A DNA stretch of 64,000 bases from Sarocladium kiliense (Eukaryota > Ascomycota > Sordariomycetes > Hypocreales > Sarocladiaceae), in the NCBI GenBank assembly GCA_030734395.1, contig JAUZTG010000048.1:1488001-1552000 (forward strand). The letters run 5' to 3'. The notes beneath the pieces are model-generated. The model worked only from the letters and a program-made list of their open reading frames with translations. It searched no databases and was not told where the DNA came from. The translations under genes were made by a program, and so were the position numbers. Of the stretch, positions 33,485 through 43,823 are shown in pieces. Numbering within the stretch: position 1 is the first letter of the stretch; every line of letters starts with the position of its first letter.

Positions 33485-33532
33485 AGATCCCGGGAACAGG
33501 GAATCTCGAGATCCCGGGAACAGGGAATCTCG
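33485..33532 (+). repeat. 24-bp perfect tandem duplication
   Basis: Two exact copies of a 24-bp unit (33485-33508 and 33509-33532), each starting agatcccggg and ending gggaatctcg. Each copy contains the palindrome CCCGGG, and the unit ends are partly complementary, so small hairpins can form. A shorter partial unit (ggatctcag) precedes it. Confidence 0.85.
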
Positions 33533-33962
33533 AGAGCTGCCAAAATGGGAAATTGGAAGAAACGACATGGTCTGTATAGTGTGAAGCCACCCACCACACA
33601 AAGAGTGGCGGCTCTACAGGCTCTACTCTACATAGAGTGGGCTGTCAATGCTGCCCTTCCTGTGATCTCTTTCTACATGATGGATACTTTGCACTACTGG
33701 GCGCTAGGGGACTCTGGCGAAGCCCACTTGATCCGGTGCTGCGTCCAGCCTAGCGAGGTGCCTTTTCCGCCATCAGATGGGTCGACGCTTCTAGCCTTTC
33801 AGTTATTTAAGAAATTGATGATGTGTGTCCTCCTCCTGTGTCACCTTTAGTTCCTGAAGGACGCATCTTGTCAATCTTGTTTCTTGCTTGCTTGGTTGGT
33901 GTTCAGGGCTGGTTCTTTACTTGCACGAGGCGGCATCGCCAACATCCTTCACTACGACCATC

Positions 33963-35444
33963 ATGCGGTTTCTCCAACCCGTCCTCTTGGCGATCTCTAT
34001 CCTGATATGCGCAAACCCCACAACTGCACAAGGGTCTGAGAGCCCAAGTGCAGCGTTAGCACAGTACCCTGAATGCGCAGTAAGTGATCCTTGATCCCAG
34101 GCTTCCCGAACAAGAGCTCACACAGTGTTGGCATACAGAGACCTTGCATTGTCGCTGCCCTTGGCGGCGGGTGGTGCGCCCCAACGGACGTCGAGTGTCG
34201 ATGCACGAACGAAGAAATGCAGAGGAATATCACTTCCTGCGTTACAGGAAGCTGCCAGGTCTCCGATGCACTTGGTACGCCACTTACACGAACACTAAAG
34301 AGAGTCATGGCAGTGCTAACGAGAATTTGTTCCAGCAACCAAGAATACAAGCATGACCGCCTGTGGTGCGCCAGTTAGAGACAGGTCACATAGCCACATC
34401 GTCCTTCCAGCGGTTCTCGTCTCCGTCTGTATTGTCTTCGTGGCCATTCGCCTCGTATACCGAGTCACCATTGCGCAGATGGGCTTCGGCTGGGATGACT
34501 GGTTCATCCTCGCTGCTATGCTCGTAACACTGCCTTGTGGCGCTATCATCATCTGGGGAACCGTGCCTCATGGCTTGGGCCGCGATATCTGGACCTTGGA
34601 GCCCGAGGAGATCACCAAATGCATTTTCTATTTCTGGATCATGGCGTGTCTATACTTTGTGGAGGTCACGCTGGTGAAGTTGAGTATCCTGAGCTTGTTA
34701 GTGCGCATCTTCCCGGGCCCAAATAGCCGTCGCGTGATCTGGGGGACCTTGATCTTTACTGCTGTCTGGGGCATCGCCTTCTTCGTCACCGCACTTGCAC
34801 AGTGCCAACCGACTCATTACTTTTGGACGAAATGGGATGGCCTTCACGAAGGTCGATGCGCCAACGCGAACGCCATATCCTGGTCCAACGCAATCATCAA
34901 CATCATCCTCGATATTTGGATGCTCGCTATCCCTCTCTGGCACCTCAAGCGCCTGAGGATGCATTGGAAGAAGAAGCTTAGCGTTGCCATCATGTTCTGT
35001 GTTGGAACTTTGTGAGTATCTGCATTCTTGGTTGTCCCTCATACTCTACGTGCGCTGACTTTGCGTAGCGTTACTGTGATCAGCATCCTCCGCCTACAGT
35101 CCCTCATCCACTTCGCGACAACAACTAATTCGACATGGGAGTTCTACGACATCTCGTTCTGGTCTGTCATTGAGATCGCCGTAGGCATCATGTGCGCCTG
35201 CCTCCCAGCAATCCGAACAGTCCTCGTCAACCTCTTCCCCACGCTGCTTGGTTCTACCGCCCAGTCACAGAGCAAGTCGAATCAGCTTCGAAACGGTGGA
35301 AGCAACGTAAATGCAACAACACACAAGGGGGCCATCTCGTCTACGATACACCATATGACGGGACACAATGACTCCGAAGGGCCATTTATCATGCTACAGG
35401 ACACAGAGAGCGTCAAAGATGACTACCAGAGCAAGCCTCGGTAA
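33963..35444 (+). CDS. CFEM-domain integral membrane protein (PTH11-like receptor)
   Basis: Four exons, 33963-34079, 34139-34274, 34336-35011 and 35069-35444, give 434 aa. A signal peptide (about 1-22, cut near TAQ) is followed by a CFEM domain with its eight cysteines at 38, 42, 52, 59, 61, 73, 78 and 94 and Asp56 before the fifth. Seven membrane segments follow between about 105 and 345 (for example IVLPAVLVSVCIVFVAI, WFILAAMLVTLPCGAIII, VIWGTLIFTAVWGIAFFV), matching the fungal rhodopsin-like domain (PF20684-type, formerly DUF3328-neighbour group). The cytoplasmic tail is Ser/Asn-rich. M. oryzae Pth11, which senses plant surfaces, has this CFEM plus 7TM structure. A sensory role at the plasma membrane is inferred; many paralogues exist per genome and the ligand is unknown. 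Confidence 0.9.
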
Positions 35445-35896
35445 TGATGTAACATGCTATCGCTATTTTCCGCCTTCTTCTACATAATATAATTATCTCC
35501 CATCGTATCACGAATGTCTCAAGCAAGCACATGCCTGTAATCACATTATTTCCGAAGTGACAGAGTCCTGCTATACTATGCACGCATGTTGGAAGCTCCG
35601 GTTGTTGGCCATATCTTCCACAAGTTGGTAGCCAATGGAGAAGGTATTCAACGATATTAATTGTGGTTTCAATTATCATGAGAACGCCTCGCTATATGCT
35701 TCTATTACCCAAATGCACTTGTAGATCAAAATCCTTCAAACTCCGTAGAAACCTCGTCCTTGGATCGAGTGCCAATTGCTAAGGAAAATAACGCGAATTG
35801 CCATGACTTAAAGGGTCCGATGTACCCGTCAGGGAGAAGACGAAGACGGTGTGGCGTAATTTCTTTCGGCAGAGAACGGTGAATAGCCATTGTCGC
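35445..35896. other. Convergent intergenic region
   Basis: 452 bp between the stops of the CFEM receptor and the Lst4/FNIP gene. AT-rich, as expected for two 3' ends. Nothing else seen. Confidence 0.5.
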
Positions 35897-38800
35897 TCAC
35901 TCAACGAGGTCTAACTCTGCGACCCAATCTCTGACAGCGGCGCGAAGGAGGTTCTGGCGCGCACCTACAAATCCGTCTTCTTGCTTGTCGCGTTGCTCAA
36001 TGACGTCTCGAATACTGTCCTCAAGTGCTGAGAGGACGACAGTCTTGCACTGCACCCGAGGGGTTTCCAGAGGCATCCTAGAAGGGTTCGAGCCATCAAA
36101 TTGAGTCATTGACAAGTGGCTGTCCTGGAGGTGATGGTCACTCGCCGTGTGCGAGGATGTGGATGAGCTAACTTTGCTGGAGTCTGGTTGCAAATCCATG
36201 ACCTTGTTCATCGCATCGACCAGTGCATCATCAGGTCGCCCGACTACCTCCTCGATCCATTCTTCATCAAGTGGTGTTTCGTACGGAAGAATCGAGGGCG
36301 TAAGAAACGAGCTTCCATACAGTCCAGACGACATATTCCCAGCGCTTGAACGGTCGACGGGGCTCTTGGTTCTCACTAGGCGGCGATAGATGATCCGTGA
36401 GATAATATTCGTGGTGGTGTCAGCAATCATGACCTTGCCGACATCCACCCATCGTTCGCCAGTTTCGAAAACAGTGCTTGAGAGCGGCGCAGGCGTTGGT
36501 TCCGCGCGAAGAGCTGCCTTGACAGCCTCGAAAAGGTTGTCCTGAGGAGGAATGGCCTGAAGCGCAAAGTCTGGGTGAAATTGCCTTAGCCACCCAGCAG
36601 CATTCAATGGGAGGTCACCATCGATAGTAACCCTTGCCGAGTGCTCGAAGGACTCTAAACCTCCGGGAAGGCCAGGAGTGGAAAGGTAACCGCTGCTTGA
36701 TGGCGAGCTGATAGCGGACTCAAAGGATGTGATGTAATCCGGGAAAGGCACATCCACATCAATCACGCCATCATCGGCATTTATCGACGTTTTGACTGGC
36801 GATTCAAAGGCTCCATTTGGATCAGGTGTCCTGTCAGGCTGCGCGAAGAGATCTTGTGACCTCGGTGTGTGTTCGCGGGGTGTGGTGGCCACGTCTCTGG
36901 CGTCGGATGTTCCGGGCGTCTTCTGAGCATCCTGGCAATTGGGCTCCTCTGGCAGTGCGTTCTCGTGTATCATATCAGAAAGTCTTTCAGTCCGTCCAAA
37001 GTTGACCTTCCCGGAGGGCGACTGAGTACCGCTACCTTGGCTGTAGGTACTGAGATTTGAAGACTCTCGACGCCGTGTGTTCCACAATCCGCTGATGACG
37101 CTTCCCCATCTAGAACCTTGGCTCGTTGTCCGGTTATCTGCGGTTCCCTGTCCCGAACTATCGCCTCTCGTTAATGATCGCTTGAGATCATCTGCTGCAA
37201 CACTGCTACTGCTTCCAGGTCGAGGTCTCCTACGGCTGTCGGCTCGTTGGACAGAAGTAAAGTGAGGCATTGTAGTTTCCGGCATGATGGTAGTTGTTGT
37301 CGCAGCACTGCTCTTCCTGCTGACGATGTCGTTTCCCGGCATCGCTAAACTGGCAGTCCTGATTGAAGCTGCATCAGAAGATCTCCTCTCATGGGCACGA
37401 TCCATGCTAAGGTGAGCTAGCTGGACAGGAATCGCGGATGCTCGTGTGCTTTGACTGGCAGTGCGTGAGTGAGAAGCCCGCTGAGGAGCAGCTCTACGGT
37501 TGATCTTGCGTCGAAGAGATTCTTCTCGAAGGACTGGAATAACAAACGTCGGTGGCGAACTCGGATAGTGCCCAATGGATGCCGAGGTGCTTGGCCGGTG
37601 GGCTCGAGTGGCTGGTAAATGCTGATTCGCAGGCAGGAACGCTGATAGGAGGAAGATCAACCGGCGCGCAGCCATCTTGTCTTCGCTCACAATAATAGTT
37701 CTTGAAGGCAAGGAAAGATCCTCCTCACTCTGCTTCTGTCGACTGAGGAAGTAGCGGCGGCGATAGGAAGGGGGGCAGAGAGCCTGCAGCCAGTCGGTAT
37801 GTGTTGCGAGGAAGCCCGTCAGGAGGTTGTAGAAGAATTGGTCGCGGTCCACAGTTGCTGTCCACCTCGAGGCCCAGATAGCCTCGTCGCGCCAGATGCC
37901 CCATCGTCCTTGACCGGTTACCACCCGCGAAGCACAGAGTCCAGTGACGATTCTCCCCCGAGCTGTCTCGACTTCCTGCGTGATCTCTGGATTTTCTGAT
38001 AGACAATTTGGCCAAAGTGACACCAGTTTTGTTGTGCTCTTAGGCTGCTTGTTGCGAAACTCGGGTTGTCGCCTTTCGGCGAGAGTAGGGCCGGGAAGAT
38101 TTGAAATGGATGGTTGACTTGCAGGCTCTGGGGAGGACACGTCTGCTTGTCTCAACATTGCCGTAATTGTTGACGCGGCGATGGACTGCAAGTGGGTCAT
38201 GGTGCGCATGATGATATCCCAATGTTGGGTCAAAAGATCAATCCGTTCTTCCAAGTCCAGGGAATAGATGGATTCAGCTGCATCTCCCAGCGTTCCAGAG
38301 CCAGACATGCTCCATGCTGAGGGGCGGGCGGAACTGTAGGATGAAGGGAAGAGATCACCGTCCGTGAAAGAACTCGAGTCCCGAAGACCGGAGCGGCCAG
38401 GGCCAGTAGCAATGCGAGATGCAGGCAGTTGTACCACAAGCACAATGGCATACATGGGTGTACGCCTCTGCCGAGGCTGAGTCTTCTTTTTCCTTGCGTT
38501 CCCATCATCGCCTGTTGGAGGGAAAGGAAAGCCGGCATTTTCATCTGAAAAGCGACTTTGCGGTGTGATACTGGGGTCCAGTTCATCGGCTGGCAGGTTG
38601 ACAGGGAAAAGGCGAGTAATAAGAACCTTTTTGTAGCGCGGCGTGGGGGCGTGGCTGGCAAGAGGTGATCTCATCGACGGTGAGACGGCCTGAGATGAGA
38701 ATGACTGTGACAGCTTACTGGATCGTGCACTAGAACGTCCAATGGAGCTTCTGCCATCTCCAAGCGCCGAAGAGAGTGTGGACTCCGGACCACGGAAATC

Positions 38801-39463
38801 GGACGGCACGACATGCACCTTGGTTGATGTGCCCTTGTACGACATGAGCTCCGAGTTACCGAAGATGCAGCTTGAGAATGTCGCCAATTCCTCTCGATAC
38901 TCTCGAGCAGCCCTTTGACTCTCGCTCTCTGCGTGGCTCTGTGTTCTGCCATGCAATGACCCTCGCCGGTCGAAAGCTCCTTGCCGGGGTTGCGGGCTGT
39001 CTCCCTGGATTATGACAGGACGAGTCGACTGTCCGACCAAACTACTTTTTCGCGAAGTTGAGGTTCGTCTCATACTTTCCTGAGGCATGGTTGGGCTTGT
39101 ACGTTCAGCTTGGGGTACGGCAGGAGCGGGATGACTGTCAAACAGAAGAGATGAGTTCGTCGGCCCCAAGGCATCCTGCATGATGATGACCCGAACATCC
39201 TTGGCGTCGATGCCAGGGTCCTCGGTGTAGTCGAATGCAGCCGGTGAAGCGGCTGAAGGGGTCGTAGGTGCCGTTGAGAGTGGGAACATCTGGTCGTTGC
39301 GGTGCTGAAACAGGGTGTGCGCATCGGGGAAGAGGAGGTTACGTGTATGGATGTCCTCGTGGACAGATTCAAGCGAAGCGACGGGCCGAGACGGGGTGCC
39401 CTGCGACTGAGCTTGGCCAGTCGCAGGGCCTCCAGATCCTAAGTGAAGGAGACGACCGAGCAT
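35897..39463 (-). CDS. Lst4/folliculin-interacting protein (FNIP) homologue
   Basis: Single exon, 1188 aa from the first ATG (39463); the frame stays open upstream but has no earlier ATG. The N-terminal FNIP/Lst4 domain spans about 85-345: DVRVIIMQDALG, an ELATFSSCIFGNSELMSYKG-like segment, KVLITRLFPVNLP and RTPMYAIVLVVQLPA. Further conserved blocks include SLEERIDLLTQHWDIIMRT and FFYNLLTGFLATHTDWL. Between them lie long Ser/Arg/Thr-rich linkers. In yeast, Lst4 with Lst7 (folliculin) acts as a GAP for Gtr2 at the vacuole and so helps amino acids activate TORC1; DENN/longin folds are known for the family. The same role is expected here. Yeast Lst4 is shorter (about 830 aa); the extra length is low-complexity. 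Iml1, another TORC1 regulator, lies 7.4 kb away. Confidence 0.85.
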   Translation of the reverse strand: MLGRLLHLGSGGPATGQAQSQGTPSRPVASLESVHEDIHTRNLLFPDAHTLFQHRNDQMFPLSTAPTTPSAASPAAFDYTEDPGIDAKDVRVIIMQDALGPTNSSLLFDSHPAPAVPQAERTSPTMPQESMRRTSTSRKSSLVGQSTRPVIIQGDSPQPRQGAFDRRGSLHGRTQSHAESESQRAAREYREELATFSSCIFGNSELMSYKGTSTKVHVVPSDFRGPESTLSSALGDGRSSIGRSSARSSKLSQSFSSQAVSPSMRSPLASHAPTPRYKKVLITRLFPVNLPADELDPSITPQSRFSDENAGFPFPPTGDDGNARKKKTQPRQRRTPMYAIVLVVQLPASRIATGPGRSGLRDSSSFTDGDLFPSSYSSARPSAWSMSGSGTLGDAAESIYSLDLEERIDLLTQHWDIIMRTMTHLQSIAASTITAMLRQADVSSPEPASQPSISNLPGPTLAERRQPEFRNKQPKSTTKLVSLWPNCLSENPEITQEVETARGRIVTGLCASRVVTGQGRWGIWRDEAIWASRWTATVDRDQFFYNLLTGFLATHTDWLQALCPPSYRRRYFLSRQKQSEEDLSLPSRTIIVSEDKMAARRLIFLLSAFLPANQHLPATRAHRPSTSASIGHYPSSPPTFVIPVLREESLRRKINRRAAPQRASHSRTASQSTRASAIPVQLAHLSMDRAHERRSSDAASIRTASLAMPGNDIVSRKSSAATTTTIMPETTMPHFTSVQRADSRRRPRPGSSSSVAADDLKRSLTRGDSSGQGTADNRTTSQGSRWGSVISGLWNTRRRESSNLSTYSQGSGTQSPSGKVNFGRTERLSDMIHENALPEEPNCQDAQKTPGTSDARDVATTPREHTPRSQDLFAQPDRTPDPNGAFESPVKTSINADDGVIDVDVPFPDYITSFESAISSPSSSGYLSTPGLPGGLESFEHSARVTIDGDLPLNAAGWLRQFHPDFALQAIPPQDNLFEAVKAALRAEPTPAPLSSTVFETGERWVDVGKVMIADTTTNIISRIIYRRLVRTKSPVDRSSAGNMSSGLYGSSFLTPSILPYETPLDEEWIEEVVGRPDDALVDAMNKVMDLQPDSSKVSSSTSSHTASDHHLQDSHLSMTQFDGSNPSRMPLETPRVQCKTVVLSALEDSIRDVIEQRDKQEDGFVGARQNLLRAAVRDWVAELDLVE

Positions 39464-42400
39464 CTTGGAACGCGACGAAGGACACGGCAGATGCCACTGA
39501 AGTCCGTCAACAAGGTGGCGCCATGAGCGACGGCGACACGGCCTGCAACACGGATGAACGGTGGTGCTGAAGGCGCATAGCAACGTCGGATGACGAACGG
39601 CGCTGGGGTGAATCCAAGGTTAGGTTAGGCCAGGTTGCAGGTCCGTCGAATTACGATGTGCTTGCTAAGAAAAATGCTGGAATTTCGTCGGTGAGCGCGC
39701 ACGCAATGGCTTCACCAAGGGGGGGATCCGAGTGAGTAGGATCGGTAATGATTGCCGAAAAACGCGGAAGAACAAGGGTCGTCGGAGTAAGAGGCGCGTC
39801 GAAATATGAAGCTGTGCTGAACGAGGAATGAGATGCTTGGCTGGAAGTATGGCACAGGAGTCTATAACATTGCCAGTGGTCAAAACGAAAGGCAGAGACC
39901 GAGAGAGCAGGTTGTGCAGCGAGACACGTGCAATGATACGTGGATGGTTGTGTGGTAGGACGGCGGGATGAGGTGGTGTTGATGTGGGTGAGAAGCAGCG
40001 GTGACGGTCTGTGGCCGGCTGGCGGGTGCTGGTGGTTGTTGCGAGTGCTGGCCGGCGGTGACACTTGCTGCCAGCTGGCCAACGTCACTGGCGATCTTAG
40101 GGCGTCGTCGTGTAAGCTAGACAATTCAGCCAACAGCAATTGCAGCTGTTATCGATGGCGATTTCCAGGGTTGAAGGGAGGGAGAGGTGTGGACAAGTGC
40201 AGAAAGCAAGGCCAAGCCAGTCAAAGAGAACGGAGGCGGGTTGTGTTGAGGTGTTTGCGACGGAAGAGAAAGGGCGGTGATGCGCGCGCGACTCGGGGGC
40301 TGGTGGGTTCGAGATGCCGTAGTGGAGGGACTATGGCGCGCTAGGAGGGTACCTGGGACGGTGGGGGGGCGTCAGGAGGGAGGGCCAAGTACCGTTGCAG
40401 AGTCGGAACTGGGACTGAGCCTGGCTGTCGAGCCGGATGGTCGGGTCAAGAGGGTTGCCGGGGGTTGGGCTTGGGTTGGTCGAGGCGGGTGGCGTGGCGT
40501 GGTCACTGATCCCGTCTGTGCGTGCGAGGATCATTGCAATTTGGCAGGACGCCGGGGTATCGATGATATCAACTTGGTGCAGCCCTGGGAATCGCAGGGC
40601 TGTGTTTGGAGCTGGGTGAGGCTCAAGAAGGCCGGTCCTTGCCGATCATGGGAAAGGGCATACAGGGTTCTAGGTGCTGATGTCCTTGCATTGCCATGAC
40701 TTGCGCCGCTTATTACTACTAGTAGAGTGTCCATACTATAGTAACGCTGTCGACGACTCAGAAGCACACTGTGAATTGCAAAAACAGAAGCAACTAAAGA
40801 GTCAGAGGAGGCATTTTCAGAGAGTGAGGCGGCGGGAGGTCCCACTTCGTCAAGCCAGCGCGTTTGTTCCTTCCTCTAAATCCCGAGTCCCTCTGCTTGC
40901 GCACTCTCTTTCCTTTCTTGGCTGGTGTCGTCGACGCCAGGAAGGAGCGCTCTACCTTAGTAAGGTTCGTGCCTGCCTTCCAAAATCAGGGTCGGGGTCT
41001 GCGTGGGACAAAGTGCGATGCGCTCTTCCCAAGACTGGGCAGGTATGCGATTGGACCAGCGGTTTTTCCAGCGAGGTTTGTTCCTTAGTAAGGCGATCAG
41101 CTAATGAAGCTCTTGGAAACGATGTCAGCTGTCTATGGCGCGGTCATGGCATTGCTACCTACGCATATATCTCGTCAGTGTAGATTTCAGGAAGTTGGTA
41201 ATGAACAAGCAGAAAAGCACGTCATACCAGCACACTTGAATCGTCGCATTCATTACGATATACCCTTTCCCATCCTAATCTATTTCAACTCTTGGCTTGA
41301 ATAGCACTCAGCCGGAACATCGTCCCTTTTAGTAACAGGTAAGCAACAGCTATCCGAGCGAGCTCAGTCTCGGCCAATGGCACCCTCGATTTAACAAATC
41401 CTTGCCTCTCGCTGACAACTGCCAGTTATCCCAATCCTGGCGATTGACCACAGCCCTCTCTAGCTCAGACACCAGCCAGCTCCACCGCCCCATCCTCCTC
41501 ATCGAGCCGCCGCTTTGGTCCTTGTTCAGACGCGCCCTGCTTGTTCCCGTAGCGGCATCCCGTCTGTCAGTGTGTCAAGACGAACACCTCATAGCCTCCC
41601 AACTCCTTCCTTCATCTTGCAAGGAATGAGATCAGGGCTTGCCACCAGCGACATTAGTTTCCCAAGATTGCAAGATTGCACCGCTCGAGGTCGCCGTCGT
41701 CCTCACGCCAGGATGTCCCTGCTACGCGCCGCATACTGTAATTGCATCCACCCGCCATCCACTCGTCTTTTGAAAATGCGGTGAATGCCGGGTCGCCCTC
41801 TTCCTGGCCACCACCACCCAACGATTCAGATGCATGTGCAAAGACGCTTATCCACCTTCATGCACACCACTTCCACTGTGGACCGTTGGAGGGTTGCCAG
41901 GGTTCCGTTGACGGGTCGATGCTGCACTGACCATTGTCTTTGTAAAACGTCTAGTGCAATTTCGTGATCACCAACATGCGAGCAGCATTGCTTCAACTGG
42001 TCATCGAGAGGCACACAATTGCAGAAACGGCCGCGATTGTCTGTCAATTCGCCTGGTAGCTGCATGAACTGGGCTGCATGGTCGCCGACGGAGAGCGTCC
42101 GGTGCTAGAACCATCAAAGTCTAAAGCTCGCGACGTCGTGTTGAGCTTCGTTTCTTGCCTTACTCGGCATCCTGGGCGGCTAGTGACCTAGCACAACTCG
42201 CTAGATGCCGGCATTACTTACAGGAGCAAGTCAGAGGTAGGGCACCAGCAAGATCGGTGCCCAATGATTTACTCTTGCACACAGGACACTAGCTTCCGCC
42301 CCGGACGACTCCGCAAATTATGATCAATCAACATGATTGCTCTTCGTGAAGCTGCCAAGCGACGCTGGGGTTTTACTACTCCGTCTTATACGGACACTCA

Positions 42401-43823
42401 AAAACCACGCACTCACACGGGCTGATCAAATGTTCCGGCAGTCCATTCCTGTCAGACGAACAAGCACCTCATCAATTACTCCGTATCTTCGACGGACAGT
42501 CTCTGGCGAAACAGGATCGCATCCTTCCTTTTCTTGGACGAGCAGGTGACACAGAGTCTTATTGTGATCATCGGGTTGAGCATTGTCAATTGGTCGGGGT
42601 TCACGGCCCGCCAGTGAGATGAAGATCATAGCGCTTGAGCACGCCTCAATATGTTCGATCGCGGCCCGATGACGTAGAAAGACCCCTGAGGAAATGGTAT
42701 GAAAAGACAGATGGAGATGGACTTATGAGACAAGTCGGTAGGGTCAACGTCATCGAATCGCCTTTCATTGCTTTCCTTCTTGTGAGCATCCAGGCAGTTG
42801 TAGATACTTCATGGCCGACCGGACCAGAAGCGGACCCTTGAGCAAGGCGGGGTTCGTAGGCATGCATGGTCGACATCGGTCTGGAGTTGCTCTGTCTGTA
42901 CAGAGTAGCTTGCATCCAACCAAGGGTACGACTTGGCACACCGACTGGTGGAGCATCTGCAGTACGCGAGACGCGAAAACACTATTGGTCTGATGAACAA
43001 CAACATTCCTCAAGCTTGACGCATTTACATACCTCGGTCCTCGATTTGTAGACGGAGCGTCCAGAATGAAGAGAAACCCTCTTCGAAACTACACAGCCCC
43101 CTCCCCCGCGCGGGGTTATCCCGTTGCGTCTGCCAGCTCTTACCATCGGCAAGTTTCGCGGTCAATCCCAGTGTGATGTCTCATGTCAACCTGGAACGGG
43201 AAGTCCGTGAGGATTGGTGCCCCAAGGGTCGCCCATCCTGCCCGCCATTCCGATGAAGCCATGCAAGTGTGCTGCCCATATGACAGTTGGGGGACCTTAA
43301 CCTTGCCAATAACTCGAGCGCGATATACGCCATCCATGCCATCCCACCCAGGGACCCCGGCCGACCCCGACCGACCCCGAGCGATCCAAGGCTTGAGCAT
43401 GTCACTTCATTCCAAGACAGAGTGTCATCTTGAGGAACCTCGTACGGCTGTTCACTCATTTAGATGCAACATCGTGGCAATCGTGAACAAGTCTCGGGGA
43501 CTATTTACTAGGCTGTGCGGAAAAGTATTGGCATGAGATCAGGGACTGGGCCTCTATCAGCTGAGATCCTTCCTTCAAAGCCTCAAGGCCACGGGCCGAA
43601 CCTTGTGCGGTCCTTCAAGCAATCGTGCAATCGTTTCGGCAGTCATCTCGACTATTTGATTTACATGTGACGTGACGTAGGGGCCAAATTTATCTGCCGT
43701 ACGCTGGGGCCGAAACCCCATGTATGCAGGGAGCCGATGAGCCGTTCGGCTGAATTCAAACGTGACGTCGGACGCTATCCGGAACGACTGTATCGCAACG
43801 TCCTCAATATGCCGTCTGTGGCG
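39464..43823. other. Intergenic, 4.4 kb
   Basis: The first 900 bp next to Lst4/FNIP are C/T-rich on the minus strand, fitting that gene's promoter and leader, and include a G-run cluster on the plus strand at 40355-40384. A second C/T-rich stretch on the plus strand lies at about 41400-41760, but no credible gene follows it. Open frames at 40674-41183, 41515-41784 and 42646-43536 have no recognisable features. A short GACCCCGRCC tandem occurs near 43355-43380. No mobile element seen. Confidence 0.45.

Larger units (their letters stand above)
31408..33962. other. Intergenic, 2.55 kb, with two repeats
   Basis: Lies between the divergent starts of the ABC transporter and the CFEM receptor. It holds a 12-bp minisatellite (32347-32430) and a 24-bp perfect tandem duplication (33485-33532), both listed separately. 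Open frames such as 31774-32124 (minus) and 33422-33850 (plus) have no recognisable features. A C/T-rich and AT-containing stretch at about 33810-33960 precedes the receptor start. Confidence 0.5.

Noticed and set aside
39463..39583. N-terminal extension of the Lst4/FNIP frame by 40 residues
   Set aside because: The extension has no ATG (it would start at TTG) and is Arg/Cys-rich without family resemblance.
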